This document shows, one piece after another, positions 14,560 through 22,547 of a stretch of DNA of 24,221 nt. The position numbers and the translations under genes are program-made. The first letter of the stretch is position 1; every line of letters begins with the position of its first letter. This stretch comes from Phycisphaerae bacterium (GTDB lineage Bacteria > Planctomycetota > Phycisphaerae > UBA1845 > UTPLA1), in the NCBI GenBank assembly GCA_016935885.1, contig JAFGQA010000218.1, forward strand, positions 1 through 24,221, written 5' to 3'. The notes beneath the pieces are model-generated. The model made no database searches, had not been told where the DNA came from, and worked only from the letters and a program-made list of their open reading frames with translations.

Positions 14560-16191
14560 ATGTCAATCGTAGCCGCCGTCAACACGACAGTCGTAGCCGC
14601 ATCGTTTGCCGTCTATACGCTTGGCATTATTGCCATCGGTATATATTCGGCCAGGTTCGCGCGCCGCAGCGATGAAGACTACTTCCTGGCCGGGCGATCC
14701 CTTGGGAGTTGGGTTGCCGCGCTGTCGGCATCGGCGTCCAGCGAATCCGGCTGGGTCACGCTCGGCCTGGTCGGCTGGGCGTTCGCGTCCGGCGTATCTG
14801 CGTATTGGATCATCCCCGGGTGTCTGCTGGGCTTCCTGTTCAACTGGTTTATCGTCGCGGGACGCATGAACGACCGCTCCAGGCAACTGTCCGCCTTGAC
14901 GCTGCCGGACTTCTTCGCCTTCAACTTTCAGGAGCGTCTGCCCCTGCTGCGAATCCTAGCCGTGATCGTCATCCTGGTGGCGATGTTGCTCTATGTTGCC
15001 GCCCAACTCGCCGCGGCGGGCAAGGCCTTTCTGGCCTGCTTCAGCGACGTCGAAGGCATGCGCTACCAGTACGGCGTGCTGATCGGGGCGGGTGTTGTCC
15101 TGTTATACACCGTTGCGGGCGGCTTCCGAGCGGTCTGTTGGACCGACTTCGCCCAGGCCCTTCTTATGGTTGGCACGCTCATCCTCTTCCCGATCTACCT
15201 GCTGGCCTCCGAGGGCGGGTACGGCTTCATCACGGAGCAGCTTCGCGCCATCGACGGCGGCGCCTTGCTCAAGTTCACTCCCGACAAGGCGGGTGCCGCG
15301 ATGATAGGCTTCCTGCTCGGTCACGGCGCGCTGGGGATCAACTTCGGCTATCCGGGCCAGCCCCACGTCCTCGTCCGCTTCATGGCCCTGAAGCAGCGGC
15401 GCGAGGCGATGATCGGGGGCATCATCTCCTTCGTCTGGGGCCTTTTCGTATACTGGGGCGCGGTGACGGTCGGGCTGATGGCCCGGGCAATGACGGCGGC
15501 CGGCGAGGATTGGGGCCAGGTCATGGTCGCCGAGGCCACGAAGGGCCAATACAAGGAACTCGGCCTCGTGTTATCGGCGATGAACATGCTGCCGGGCGCG
15601 CTCGCCGGGCTCGTCCTTGCCGCGGTGCTGGCGGCGATCTGTTCCACCGCCGACAGCCAATTGGTCGTCGCCGCCAGTGCCGCCGCCAACGACCTGTATG
15701 CCCGGCTGTTCAAGAAGGCGAGAGAGAAGTCCCACATGCTTGCCAACCGCCTGGTGGTCCTCGCGATAGGGGTCGCGGCCGTGCTGCTGGTCATTGACGA
15801 AGAGGTGACCGTGTACGAATACGTGTTGAACTACGGCTGGGCCATCCTTGGTGCGTCGTTCGGCCCGCAGGTGATTCTCGTTCTCCTATGGAAACGAGCG
15901 TCCTATGCGGGTTGCCTGGCTGGCATGGCGGCCGGCTTCGCCACGGCGATCATCTGGCAACTCACCTACGGCGCAGCCTACGCGACAGGAATGTGCAAGG
16001 TGGAGGTGTACAACCTGCCGCTGGCCTTCATCACGGCCTTGATCGTCAATGTCGTCGTCAGCCTGCTTGCACCCGGAAGACCCACCCGCGCGGAAGGCAA
16101 ACCGAGAGGCGGCTTCCCCGTAGTGGAACCGTCTACCGAGAGCAGTGGCGCACATTCCGATCGCTTGCACAACCGGTCAGATGGGCGTTGA
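14560..16191 (+). CDS. sodium:solute symporter (PutP/SSS family)
   Basis: A multi-pass inner-membrane transporter, 543 residues from the ATG at 14560 (GAGTGG upstream); the frame is open to 14527. About 12-13 hydrophobic segments are visible. The family signature near the middle, GYPGQPHVLVRFMAL, closely follows the proline permease pattern GYFGQPHILARFMA. Other SSS marks are DEDYFLAGRSLG near the N-terminus, TVAGGFRAVCWTDFAQ and the STADSQLVVAAS block that lines the sodium site. The similarity suggests Na+-coupled uptake of proline or a related compound, but the substrate is not certain. The last 35 residues are a charged cytoplasmic tail. It converges with the gene at 16240 with a 48-base gap and no obvious terminator. 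Confidence 0.92.
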   Translation: MSIVAAVNTTVVAASFAVYTLGIIAIGIYSARFARRSDEDYFLAGRSLGSWVAALSASASSESGWVTLGLVGWAFASGVSAYWIIPGCLLGFLFNWFIVAGRMNDRSRQLSALTLPDFFAFNFQERLPLLRILAVIVILVAMLLYVAAQLAAAGKAFLACFSDVEGMRYQYGVLIGAGVVLLYTVAGGFRAVCWTDFAQALLMVGTLILFPIYLLASEGGYGFITEQLRAIDGGALLKFTPDKAGAAMIGFLLGHGALGINFGYPGQPHVLVRFMALKQRREAMIGGIISFVWGLFVYWGAVTVGLMARAMTAAGEDWGQVMVAEATKGQYKELGLVLSAMNMLPGALAGLVLAAVLAAICSTADSQLVVAASAAANDLYARLFKKAREKSHMLANRLVVLAIGVAAVLLVIDEEVTVYEYVLNYGWAILGASFGPQVILVLLWKRASYAGCLAGMAAGFATAIIWQLTYGAAYATGMCKVEVYNLPLAFITALIVNVVVSLLAPGRPTRAEGKPRGGFPVVEPSTESSGAHSDRLHNRSDGR

Positions 16192-16239
16192 TGGAACACT
16201 GAGCAGTAGGGCGTTGGGTCTCGGCGGGTCGATGCACCG

Positions 16240-17427
16240 TTATCCGAATCGGCCGCGCTCGCGTGGGGCGCTGGGGCGGATCAGGTCCAGTTGGTAGTCG
16301 CCGATGTAATTCATCTGCTGGAAGTGCTTGAACAGGTCCTCGACCGCCGGGAAGACCCGCGTCGCCGTTTCGGTGATGAAGGGCGACGGCTCTTTCTTCG
16401 GCCGCCAGATGACATAGACTTCTTTGGTGCCTTCGAAGGCGTGCTGCAACTCGCGCTCGACGCCACTGGAGAGGCCGGGGATGCCGCCCGGCAGTTCCGG
16501 CACGTAGCTGACGATCATGTCCGACTGGTCGATGAGCTTGAAATCGCGGGCGTAGATCTGCCCGTCGATGTCACGGGCAACGCTGGTCACGTCTGGCACG
16601 TTGAAGACGATGTCGCGCCCATTGACGTGAATGGTGATGGTCTGTTCGCCTTGCTTGATGGCTTCGCCGGCCTCGAAGAGCAGGCGTTTCTCGTCGAGGT
16701 CCCCGGGATCGAAGCAGATGAAGTGCTCCGACAGAGCGATGCGAAAGGCGTCGATCTCCGCCAGGACCTCCGGCATGTCCATGACGTGCGACATGGGGAA
16801 GCTGGGGTAGATCTTCTTCCTGCTCGGCTCGAACATGAGGCGGACGAGCGACTCGGCCGTGTCGCCTTCCAAGCCGCGGGCGAGCACATGGAAACATCCG
16901 TGTTTCCCGATGGCGTGGGCGAGGATCTCGGTGGCGAGAATCTCCTCCTCGCGCCAGACCATGATGTCCTTGAGGGTGTGCGGGACGTCGTGCTCGCGGA
17001 GCAGGCGTTCGTGGATGGCGTCGACGTTGTCCACCAGCGTGACGTAGAGGTCCGCGTCCAGCGTGGTCATGTGGTCGAAATCGAAGGCCTCGAAGAGGCC
17101 GTGCTTCCAGCGGAACGTGGCGTGGGTGTTGATGATGAGGTTCTCGGCCTTCTCGGCGGTGGCCAGGATGTCCTTGAAGACGGCCCGGCGGAGGGTGTTG
17201 AGTCGCGTCCGCGGCAAATCAAGGATGCGCATCGGGACTACGTCGGGTGCCTCGGCATACATCATGTCGCCGACGTTACACAGCGTGACGGAGTGCCCGC
17301 GATCGCGGGCGATGCGGACCACCTGTTCGAGAAATGGCTTCTTGTCGAGGCCGACCTGGCCGGTGACGACGACGCGGCGGCCCGGATGCCGGGCCCCTCC
17401 AAAGAGACTGGGCGGAGTCTTGGTCAT
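16240..17427 (-). CDS. P-loop kinase-like protein with a nucleoside deoxyribosyltransferase-like C-terminal domain
   Basis: I do not recognise a named family for this 395-residue protein. Residues 18-30 (RVVVTGQVGLDKK) look like a Walker A loop with unusual residues: Asp for the last Gly and Lys for Ser/Thr. IINTHATFRWKHG (98-110) and DADLYVTLVDNVDAIHERL (124-142) resemble archaeal adenylate-kinase-like proteins, as does VWREEEI (157-163). The C-terminus, RDFKLIDQSDMIVSYVPELP with SSGVERELQHAF and TKEVYVIW (294-341), follows the nucleoside 2-deoxyribosyltransferase pattern D-x-[AS]-D ... SxGxxxE. The ATG at 17427 follows GGAG with an 8-base spacing; the frame to 17706 lacks support. It is a single-gene unit, divergent from the next gene. 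The role may be in nucleotide metabolism, which is inference. Confidence 0.7.
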   Translation of the reverse strand: MTKTPPSLFGGARHPGRRVVVTGQVGLDKKPFLEQVVRIARDRGHSVTLCNVGDMMYAEAPDVVPMRILDLPRTRLNTLRRAVFKDILATAEKAENLIINTHATFRWKHGLFEAFDFDHMTTLDADLYVTLVDNVDAIHERLLREHDVPHTLKDIMVWREEEILATEILAHAIGKHGCFHVLARGLEGDTAESLVRLMFEPSRKKIYPSFPMSHVMDMPEVLAEIDAFRIALSEHFICFDPGDLDEKRLLFEAGEAIKQGEQTITIHVNGRDIVFNVPDVTSVARDIDGQIYARDFKLIDQSDMIVSYVPELPGGIPGLSSGVERELQHAFEGTKEVYVIWRPKKEPSPFITETATRVFPAVEDLFKHFQQMNYIGDYQLDLIRPSAPRERGRFG

Positions 17428-17745
17428 GGTTGGGTCTCCATATCCCCATAGGATAGCGACTCGGAGGCGCAAGCGGTATGTGGAATTCGGGCACGTCGGA
17501 TCAGGCTCCGGAGCCGTCAATGAGCAAGAGAAGGCCCGGCCTGGGCAGGGTTTGGAGCGGCCGTGGAGCGAAGTTTGGCTCGCGATCGATGTTGCCGATG
17601 CCGAAGAATGGGTGTATGCTTTGTTAGGACTTCTTCGACAGAGGAGTGTGGATGGGCTCAACGTCCCGCCATCGTCCGACCCTTGCCTGGCACCATTCCC
17701 TCGCACGGTTATAGCTGAAGCGGCCTCGCGGTAGGAGATTTGCTC
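17428..17745. other. divergent intergenic region
   Basis: 318 bases between two divergent genes. It holds a candidate plus-strand promoter (17592-17620). No repeats of the dispersed families were found here and no small gene is supported. Confidence 0.5.
17592..17620 (+). promoter_or_regulatory. possible promoter of the beta-solenoid protein gene
   Basis: TTGCCG (17592-17597) and TATGCT (17615-17620), each 4 of 6 matches, separated by exactly 17 bases. The ATG is about 120 bases downstream. Confidence 0.33.
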
Positions 17746-18747
17746 ATGAGAACTGCCAGCGTTTATCGGATCCTCGCGTTAGGGCTTTGCTGTGCGTTTG
17801 CCTCGGCATCGACATGTGAGAGTTTCACACTCAGCCTCACGTTTGCCGTCCCGGAGCGTGCCGAAGACACAGACAGCGAGACCGCGGCCATGCCCGATGG
17901 GGCCAAGCTCGTGGTGAGCAACGAGAACGGGAGCACGCGCGTCACCGTCGATCCCGACGCAACCGAGGCAACGATCGAGATCACGCGCATCGCCCTGGGC
18001 GACGGTCAGGAAGAAGCGGACGCGTTGCTGGCTGACATTGTGGTGACAGTGACCGCGCCGACCACCGAGGACAATACGCTGTATGTGGATGCGCCGAAGC
18101 CCGCCTCAGCGACCGGCACGACGGGCGATCTGGATTTCACGTTGGTCGACGATGAGCTCAGTATCACGGGCATCGTGAATTCACGACGCGTTGCGCTCGT
18201 GCGGCTGCGGATCACTATTCCGTCAGGTCACGCGGTGGAGGTCATGAACGACAACGGGGCCATCCGCGCCGTGAGTCTCGACACCGACAGCAAGCTGGAG
18301 GCCCGCAACGGCTCCGTTCGTGCAATGGGCGCCACGGCGAACCTCGACATCGGTACTCACAACGGGCAAATCGTCGTTGAAGACAATATCGGATCGGTCA
18401 ATATCGTGAGCCATAACGGTCAGGTCATCATCGAGGACCACAGCGGTTCGATCGACGCCGAGACCCGGAATGGCCAACTGTCGATCGAAGTCAGGGCCCT
18501 CGGGGCGGGGCAGGAGATCCTGGGGCGCACGCACAACGGCGTGGTGAAGCTGGAACTCCCGCCCGACCTTTCCGCGGACCTCCGTGCCGAGACCGAGAAC
18601 GGCATCGTGGCGTTCGACGAGGAGGACTTCGATAACGTCACGACGACGACTCACACGGTCAGGAAGCTGGTCGCCACGCTCAATGACGGCGGCCCGACGA
18701 TCGACGTCGCGACGAACAACGGCTTGATCAGGATCGACAGGAACTGA
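17746..18747 (+). CDS. secreted beta-solenoid protein, DUF4097-like
   Basis: A 333-residue protein with an N-terminal signal peptide (residues 1 to about 23, hydrophobic ILALGLCCAFASAS). No good lipobox surrounds its cysteines. The C-terminal half is a regular repeat: Asn-Gly pairs at 170, 188, 206, 224 and 242, an exact 18-residue spacing, with further NG turns at 264, 285 and 325. This is the pattern of a right-handed beta-solenoid as in DUF4097 (putative adhesin-like) proteins. Function is unknown. The ATG at 17746 has TAGGAG with an 8-base spacing; the frame also contains a TTG at 17740. It has no operon partner; a repeat island follows. Confidence 0.85.
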   Translation: MRTASVYRILALGLCCAFASASTCESFTLSLTFAVPERAEDTDSETAAMPDGAKLVVSNENGSTRVTVDPDATEATIEITRIALGDGQEEADALLADIVVTVTAPTTEDNTLYVDAPKPASATGTTGDLDFTLVDDELSITGIVNSRRVALVRLRITIPSGHAVEVMNDNGAIRAVSLDTDSKLEARNGSVRAMGATANLDIGTHNGQIVVEDNIGSVNIVSHNGQVIIEDHSGSIDAETRNGQLSIEVRALGAGQEILGRTHNGVVKLELPPDLSADLRAETENGIVAFDEEDFDNVTTTTHTVRKLVATLNDGGPTIDVATNNGLIRIDRN

Positions 18748-18833
18748 CGTGGATGGGGCAGATTGAGGGACGTGCGCGTTCGAGTGCATTCTAGGACGTT
18801 CGCGGCGTGAGGGTGCCAATGGCGCGCGGGCGC

Positions 18834-18856
18834 CACTGGCGGCTTGTCCGCCAGTG
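18834..18856 (+). repeat. family A hairpin, GGCGG variant
   Basis: CACTGGCGG (18834-18842), loop CTTGT, CCGCCAGTG (18848-18856). Stem changes relative to the CACTGGCAG type are compensated on both arms, so pairing is conserved. Confidence 0.8.
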
Positions 18857-18894
18857 AGCACGGGCAGGCAAGTGCGCGTTTAGCGGGGTGGCAC

Positions 18895-18931
18895 GGGTAC
18901 GCGGAGCCGCCCGCGGCGGCAGAGCTTACCC
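18895..18931. repeat. family C hairpin
   Basis: GGGTACGCGGAGCCGCC (18895-18911) faces GGCGGCAGAGCTTACCC (18915-18931). Outer and inner parts pair with a few internal mismatches. It is preceded by GGGGTGGCAC, the outer arm shared with family B. Confidence 0.65.
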
Positions 18932-18961
18932 GTGGGCATCCATTCCAACCTGGTCTCACAA

Positions 18962-19004
18962 GGTAACGAACGACGCACCCGCGTGGGGCGTGTCGTTCGT
19001 TACC
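18962..19004. repeat. family B hairpin
   Basis: GGTAACGAACGAC (18962-18974) and GTCGTTCGTTACC (18992-19004) pair perfectly over 13 bases, and the loop has further G/C pairing. The right side continues into TATGCCACCCC, matching in inverse the arm before the copy at 2962. Confidence 0.82.
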
Positions 19005-19244
19005 TATGCCACCCCGTTTGAACGCCAAGCACGTGCGCAGGCAAGCTGCCCGTAACACGCATCAGTTGACTCGCGTCGGAGGGCAAGGGACGATAGCAGT
19101 CCGTGGGCTTGCGACGTGCATCAGCGATCGATGCAGCGCTTCAGGCCGAACACGTCCCGGGCGGGCACGGCTCGGCCGTGACACACATGGGAGTCGGTGT
19201 TGCCGACAACGGCCCCGGCGTCTGGCGGCCATCGGAGATCTGCT

Positions 19245-20312
19245 ATGCCCGATTCCTGTTCGTATGCGGTTGGGGCACTGGCTGAAGTCTGCGGCGGGCG
19301 CCTCGCGGACCCGGCAAGCCAAGCCGATGCGGTGATCCGCGGCGTGGGGACCTTGGACGAGGCCGGCCCGGATCTCATCACCTGGGTCTCCGAAGGGAAG
19401 CACAGCAAGGCGTTGGCAACGAGTCGGGCGGGGGCCATCATCGGAACAGAGGGCCTGCTGGCTGGCGACCCCCGTGGGATCATCGTCGAAGACCCGGAAC
19501 TGGCGATCGCTCAGGTCCTGGACTGCTTCCTGGTGCGGATCGAGCGGCCTGCTCCCGGGGTCCACCCGACCGCAGTGGTGCACGAGGCGGCTGAGCTGTC
19601 GGCAAGCGTGGCGATCGGAGCCCATGCGGTGATTCAGGCGGAGGCTCGGATTGGCGAAAACACGGTCATCCACGAGGGTGTCAGCATCGGCAGGGCCGTC
19701 CATGTCGGCCGAGACTGCGAGATCTACGACCGGTGCGTGGTTTACGACCGCTGCGAGATCGGCAGCCGCGTGATCATCCACGCCGGTGCGGTCATCGGAG
19801 CAGACGGTTTTGGGTACATCTTTCGCGATGGCCGGCACCGGAAACTAGCCCACCTGGGGACGGTGGTCATCGAGGACGATGTGGAGATCGGGGCCAATAG
19901 CTGCATCGACCGGGCCAAGCTAGGTGCGACTCGCATCGGGCGCGGTTCCAAGATTGATAACCTGGTGATGATCGCCCATAATGTTCAACTAGGACCACTG
20001 TGCGTGCTTGTGGGCCAGGTAGGGCTGTCGGGCAGTGTGCGCCTGGGATCTGGCGCGGCACTCGGCGGCCAATCCGGAGTCAGCCAAGGTATTCAGCTCG
20101 GCGACGGTGTTCAGGTCGCTGCGCAGAGCGGTGTGTTCAAAGACGTGGCCCCGGGCCAAGTGGTCCTTGGGACGCCCGCCCGGGATCGGATGACGGTACT
20201 TCGAGATCAGGCCAGGGTTCGGAGGCTGCCGAGGCTGTTTGAGGAGCTCGTGGAACTCAAACGACGGGTTGCAGAACTTGAAGAATCAGCAGACCATCGC
20301 GACGACCGCTGA
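19245..20312 (+). CDS. lpxD: UDP-3-O-(3-hydroxyacyl)glucosamine N-acyltransferase
   Basis: LpxD adds the second 3-hydroxyacyl chain, at the 2-amine, in lipid A synthesis, using acyl-ACP. The 355-residue protein has the N-terminal uridine-binding domain (residues 1-100, with the [16 protein letters not shown] block) and a left-handed beta-helix of hexapeptide repeats (105-300). The catalytic His is H245 in [21 protein letters not shown] (185-196) is a family signature. A C-terminal helix (333-350) is predicted. The ATG at 19245 follows GGAG with a 7-base spacing; the frame is also open to a GTG at 19197. It is the first gene of the lipid A operon, and its 3' end overlaps lpxC/fabZ. Confidence 0.96.
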   Translation: MPDSCSYAVGALAEVCGGRLADPASQADAVIRGVGTLDEAGPDLITWVSEGKHSKALATSRAGAIIGTEGLLAGDPRGIIVEDPELAIAQVLDCFLVRIERPAPGVHPTAVVHEAAELSASVAIGAHAVIQAEARIGENTVIHEGVSIGRAVHVGRDCEIYDRCVVYDRCEIGSRVIIHAGAVIGADGFGYIFRDGRHRKLAHLGTVVIEDDVEIGANSCIDRAKLGATRIGRGSKIDNLVMIAHNVQLGPLCVLVGQVGLSGSVRLGSGAALGGQSGVSQGIQLGDGVQVAAQSGVFKDVAPGQVVLGTPARDRMTVLRDQARVRRLPRLFEELVELKRRVAELEESADHRDDR

Positions 20313-21588
20313 GCTCGACGGGCGAGGGTTGTACACGGGCGAACATGTCACCGTGCGTTTCAAGCCGGCCGCCCCTGACACGGGGATCGTTTTTGTCCGT
20401 AGCGATGGTCCGACGCCGGCGTGCATTCGCGCCCACGTCTCGAACGTGACCAAACGGACACGTCGGACGTCGCTCCGCAATGGGACGCTTGCGGTCGAGA
20501 CGGTCGAGCATTGTCTTGCCGCCCTTTATGGGCTGGAGATCGACAACGCTGAGATCGAGCTTAACGGCGGCGAGTTGCCGGGCGGCGATGGAAGTTCAAC
20601 GTGTTTTGTTGACGCGCTCAAAGAGGCGGGCATCCAAGTCCAACAGGCGGTGCGCAAGCCCCTGGTGATCCAGGAGACCATTCGCGTTACGGAGGGCGAT
20701 GCGGAGTTGATCGCGGTCCCGACCGAGGGGGATGGATTAGATATCCTCTACGACCTTGATCACGATGATGACGGCCGGCTGCCGCGGCAGCTTCACGCGA
20801 TTCGGCTTTGCGAGAAGACGTTCTGTGGAGAGATCGCATCCGCGCGGACGTTCCTTTTCGAGGAGGAGGCCAAGCAGTTTCAGGCCGCCGGTCTGGGGAC
20901 GCACCTCACGTACGCCGATGTCTGCGTCATCGGGCCACATGGACTGATGGACAACGAATTCCGCTTTCCCGACGAGTGCGTCCGTCACAAGATCCTTGAC
21001 TTGATCGGTGACTTGTGTCTCCTGGGGCGGCCGCTTCACGGGAAGATCATCGCGCGCAAGAGCGGGCACGCGTTGAATCACGAACTGGTTCGCCGTATCG
21101 TCCGGAGCACTGAACGGCAGGAGCGACGAACGCGGCTCAGCAGCACGGCGGCCTTCGACGCAAAGGATCTGCACCGGATTCTGCCGCACCGCTATCCGTT
21201 TCTGCTCGTGGACCGTGTCGTGGAGATCGAAGGCAACCGGCGGGCGGTTGGAATCAAGAACGTCTCGATCAACGAGCCGTATTTCCAGGGGCATTATCCG
21301 GCGCAACCGATCATGCCGGGCGTGCTGATTATCGAATCGATGGCCCAACTTGCCGGCATCCTGCTCTCCCAGAAGCTGGAGCACACCGGCAAGGTGGCGG
21401 TGCTATTGTCGATGGACAATGTCAAATTTCGCCGGGCAGTCTTGCCCGGAGATCAGTTGGTCCTGGAGGCGGAGACGTTGAGAGTCAAGGCCCGCACGGG
21501 CCATGTGCGGTGCCGGGCCACGGTCGACGACGAGCTCGTGTCGCACGCAGAGATTAAGTTTATGATGGTGGACGCGGAGCCGGTCTAG
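20239..21588 (+). CDS. lpxC/fabZ: bifunctional UDP-3-O-acyl-GlcNAc deacetylase / 3-hydroxyacyl-ACP dehydratase
   Basis: This 449-residue fusion joins LpxC (about 14-295), the zinc deacetylase that commits lipid A synthesis, with FabZ (about 305-446), the 3-hydroxyacyl-ACP dehydratase. LpxC zinc ligands are H91 ([11 protein letters not shown]), H250 and D254 ([11 protein letters not shown]); H277 in SGHALN is the general acid. [10 protein letters not shown] is also typical. FabZ has [14 protein letters not shown], catalytic His352 (YFQGHYP) and Glu366 (IIESMAQ). No in-frame ATG precedes the conserved part, so the start must be a TTG (20239, 20269 or 20278); all lie inside the 3' end of lpxD, suggesting translational coupling. 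The fusion is known in Bacteroidetes, Chlorobi and some planctomycetes. Confidence 0.95.
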   Translation: MRSSWNSNDGLQNLKNQQTIATTAELDGRGLYTGEHVTVRFKPAAPDTGIVFVRSDGPTPACIRAHVSNVTKRTRRTSLRNGTLAVETVEHCLAALYGLEIDNAEIELNGGELPGGDGSSTCFVDALKEAGIQVQQAVRKPLVIQETIRVTEGDAELIAVPTEGDGLDILYDLDHDDDGRLPRQLHAIRLCEKTFCGEIASARTFLFEEEAKQFQAAGLGTHLTYADVCVIGPHGLMDNEFRFPDECVRHKILDLIGDLCLLGRPLHGKIIARKSGHALNHELVRRIVRSTERQERRTRLSSTAAFDAKDLHRILPHRYPFLLVDRVVEIEGNRRAVGIKNVSINEPYFQGHYPAQPIMPGVLIIESMAQLAGILLSQKLEHTGKVAVLLSMDNVKFRRAVLPGDQLVLEAETLRVKARTGHVRCRATVDDELVSHAEIKFMMVDAEPV

Positions 21589-21620
21589 CGGTCTCCGGGA
21601 CCCGCGGGTGGAAGCTGCCC

Positions 21621-22547
21621 ATGCCGAAGATTGCACCAAGTGCTACGGTTGACCCCAAGGCGGAGTTGGCCGACGACGTGGAGGTGGGATCGGGCTGTTA
21701 CATCGGTCCGGAGGCTCGCATCGGCCCGGGTTGCCGGCTCCTGCCCAACGTGACCATCATGGGAAACACCCAGATCGGTAGCGGGAACACCTTCTTCCCG
21801 GCCGCTGTGATCGGTGCCATCCCGCAAGACCTGAAATACGAAGGCGCGAACACACGTCTGATCATCGGAGAGGACAACGTCTTCCGCGAGGGCGTCACGG
21901 CGCACACAGGAACAGAGATCGCCGGGGGCGTCACGGAGATCGGGAGTCACAATCAGTTCCAGGTCGGCACGCACATCGCCCACGATGTGAGGGTGGGCAG
22001 CCACTGTATCTTGTCAAACCAGGTGCAGGTCGCCGGCCACGTCCATATCGAAGACCACGTGATCATCAGCGGACTGGTCGGCGTTCAGCAGTTCGTGACG
22101 GTCGGCCGATTCTGCTTCGTGACGGGCGCGGCCCGATGCACGGCCGATTTGCCGCCGTACACGATTTTTGGCCATGACGGGGAGATTCAAGGCGTGAACG
22201 TCAAAGGGCTGACGCGCTGGGGCTTTGACGATCCCGAGATCCAACAACTTCGCGATTTGTGCAAGCGCCTGTTCCCTCGGAGGAAGGCGGCGACGAACTA
22301 CTATCGGCTCCGGAACCTCTATGGCCTGCTGCCCAACCGCCGCGAGGAGCGCAACGGCACGGCCAGTCTGGCCCGACGGCTCCGCGACGCCGAGCTTCAC
22401 GAGCCGCTCAACGAACACTGCCAGTACTTGATCGATTTCTTGAAACGTTCCATCCAACACGGCGTGTATGGGCGATACCTGGAAGCGCATCGCCGGGACA
22501 ACAGCGCCGTTAAACCCCGGTTTTACAACGGGGGAAATGGTCGATGA
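21621..22547 (+). CDS. lpxA: acyl-ACP:UDP-GlcNAc (or 3-amino analogue) acyltransferase
   Basis: LpxA catalyses the first step of lipid A synthesis by acylating the 3-position of UDP-GlcNAc. Hexapeptide repeats run from the N-terminus to about 190. IPQDLKYEGANTRL (67-80) and THIAHDVRVGSHCILSNQ (117-134, catalytic His121) match E. coli LpxA closely, as does GVNVKGLTRWGF (191-202). At 308 residues it is about 45 longer than usual, due to a C-terminal Arg-rich helical extension (from about 240). It starts 33 bases after lpxC/fabZ, and its stop overlaps the next start (ATGA). That neighbour, a GnnA-like dehydrogenase, suggests the acceptor may be the 3-amino sugar. Confidence 0.96.
   Translation: MPKIAPSATVDPKAELADDVEVGSGCYIGPEARIGPGCRLLPNVTIMGNTQIGSGNTFFPAAVIGAIPQDLKYEGANTRLIIGEDNVFREGVTAHTGTEIAGGVTEIGSHNQFQVGTHIAHDVRVGSHCILSNQVQVAGHVHIEDHVIISGLVGVQQFVTVGRFCFVTGAARCTADLPPYTIFGHDGEIQGVNVKGLTRWGFDDPEIQQLRDLCKRLFPRRKAATNYYRLRNLYGLLPNRREERNGTASLARRLRDAELHEPLNEHCQYLIDFLKRSIQHGVYGRYLEAHRRDNSAVKPRFYNGGNGR

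Larger units (their letters stand above)
18748..19244. other. intergenic repeat island before the lipid A operon
   Basis: About 500 bases with no supported gene. It contains a family A hairpin (18834-18856), a family C hairpin (18895-18931) and a family B hairpin (18962-19004). The 240 bases next to lpxD hold small G/C-rich palindromes (for example GGCCGA at 19144 with TCGGCC at 19172) but no promoter I would defend. Confidence 0.65.

Noticed and set aside
17428..17706. N-terminal extension of the P-loop protein
   Set aside because: Ser/Arg-rich without domain character; the ATG at 17427 has a good ribosome site just before the conserved beta strand and P-loop.
19066..19097. lpxD promoter (TTGACT with GATAGC)
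   Set aside because: The spacing is about 20 bases and the -10 is poor, so I did not list it.
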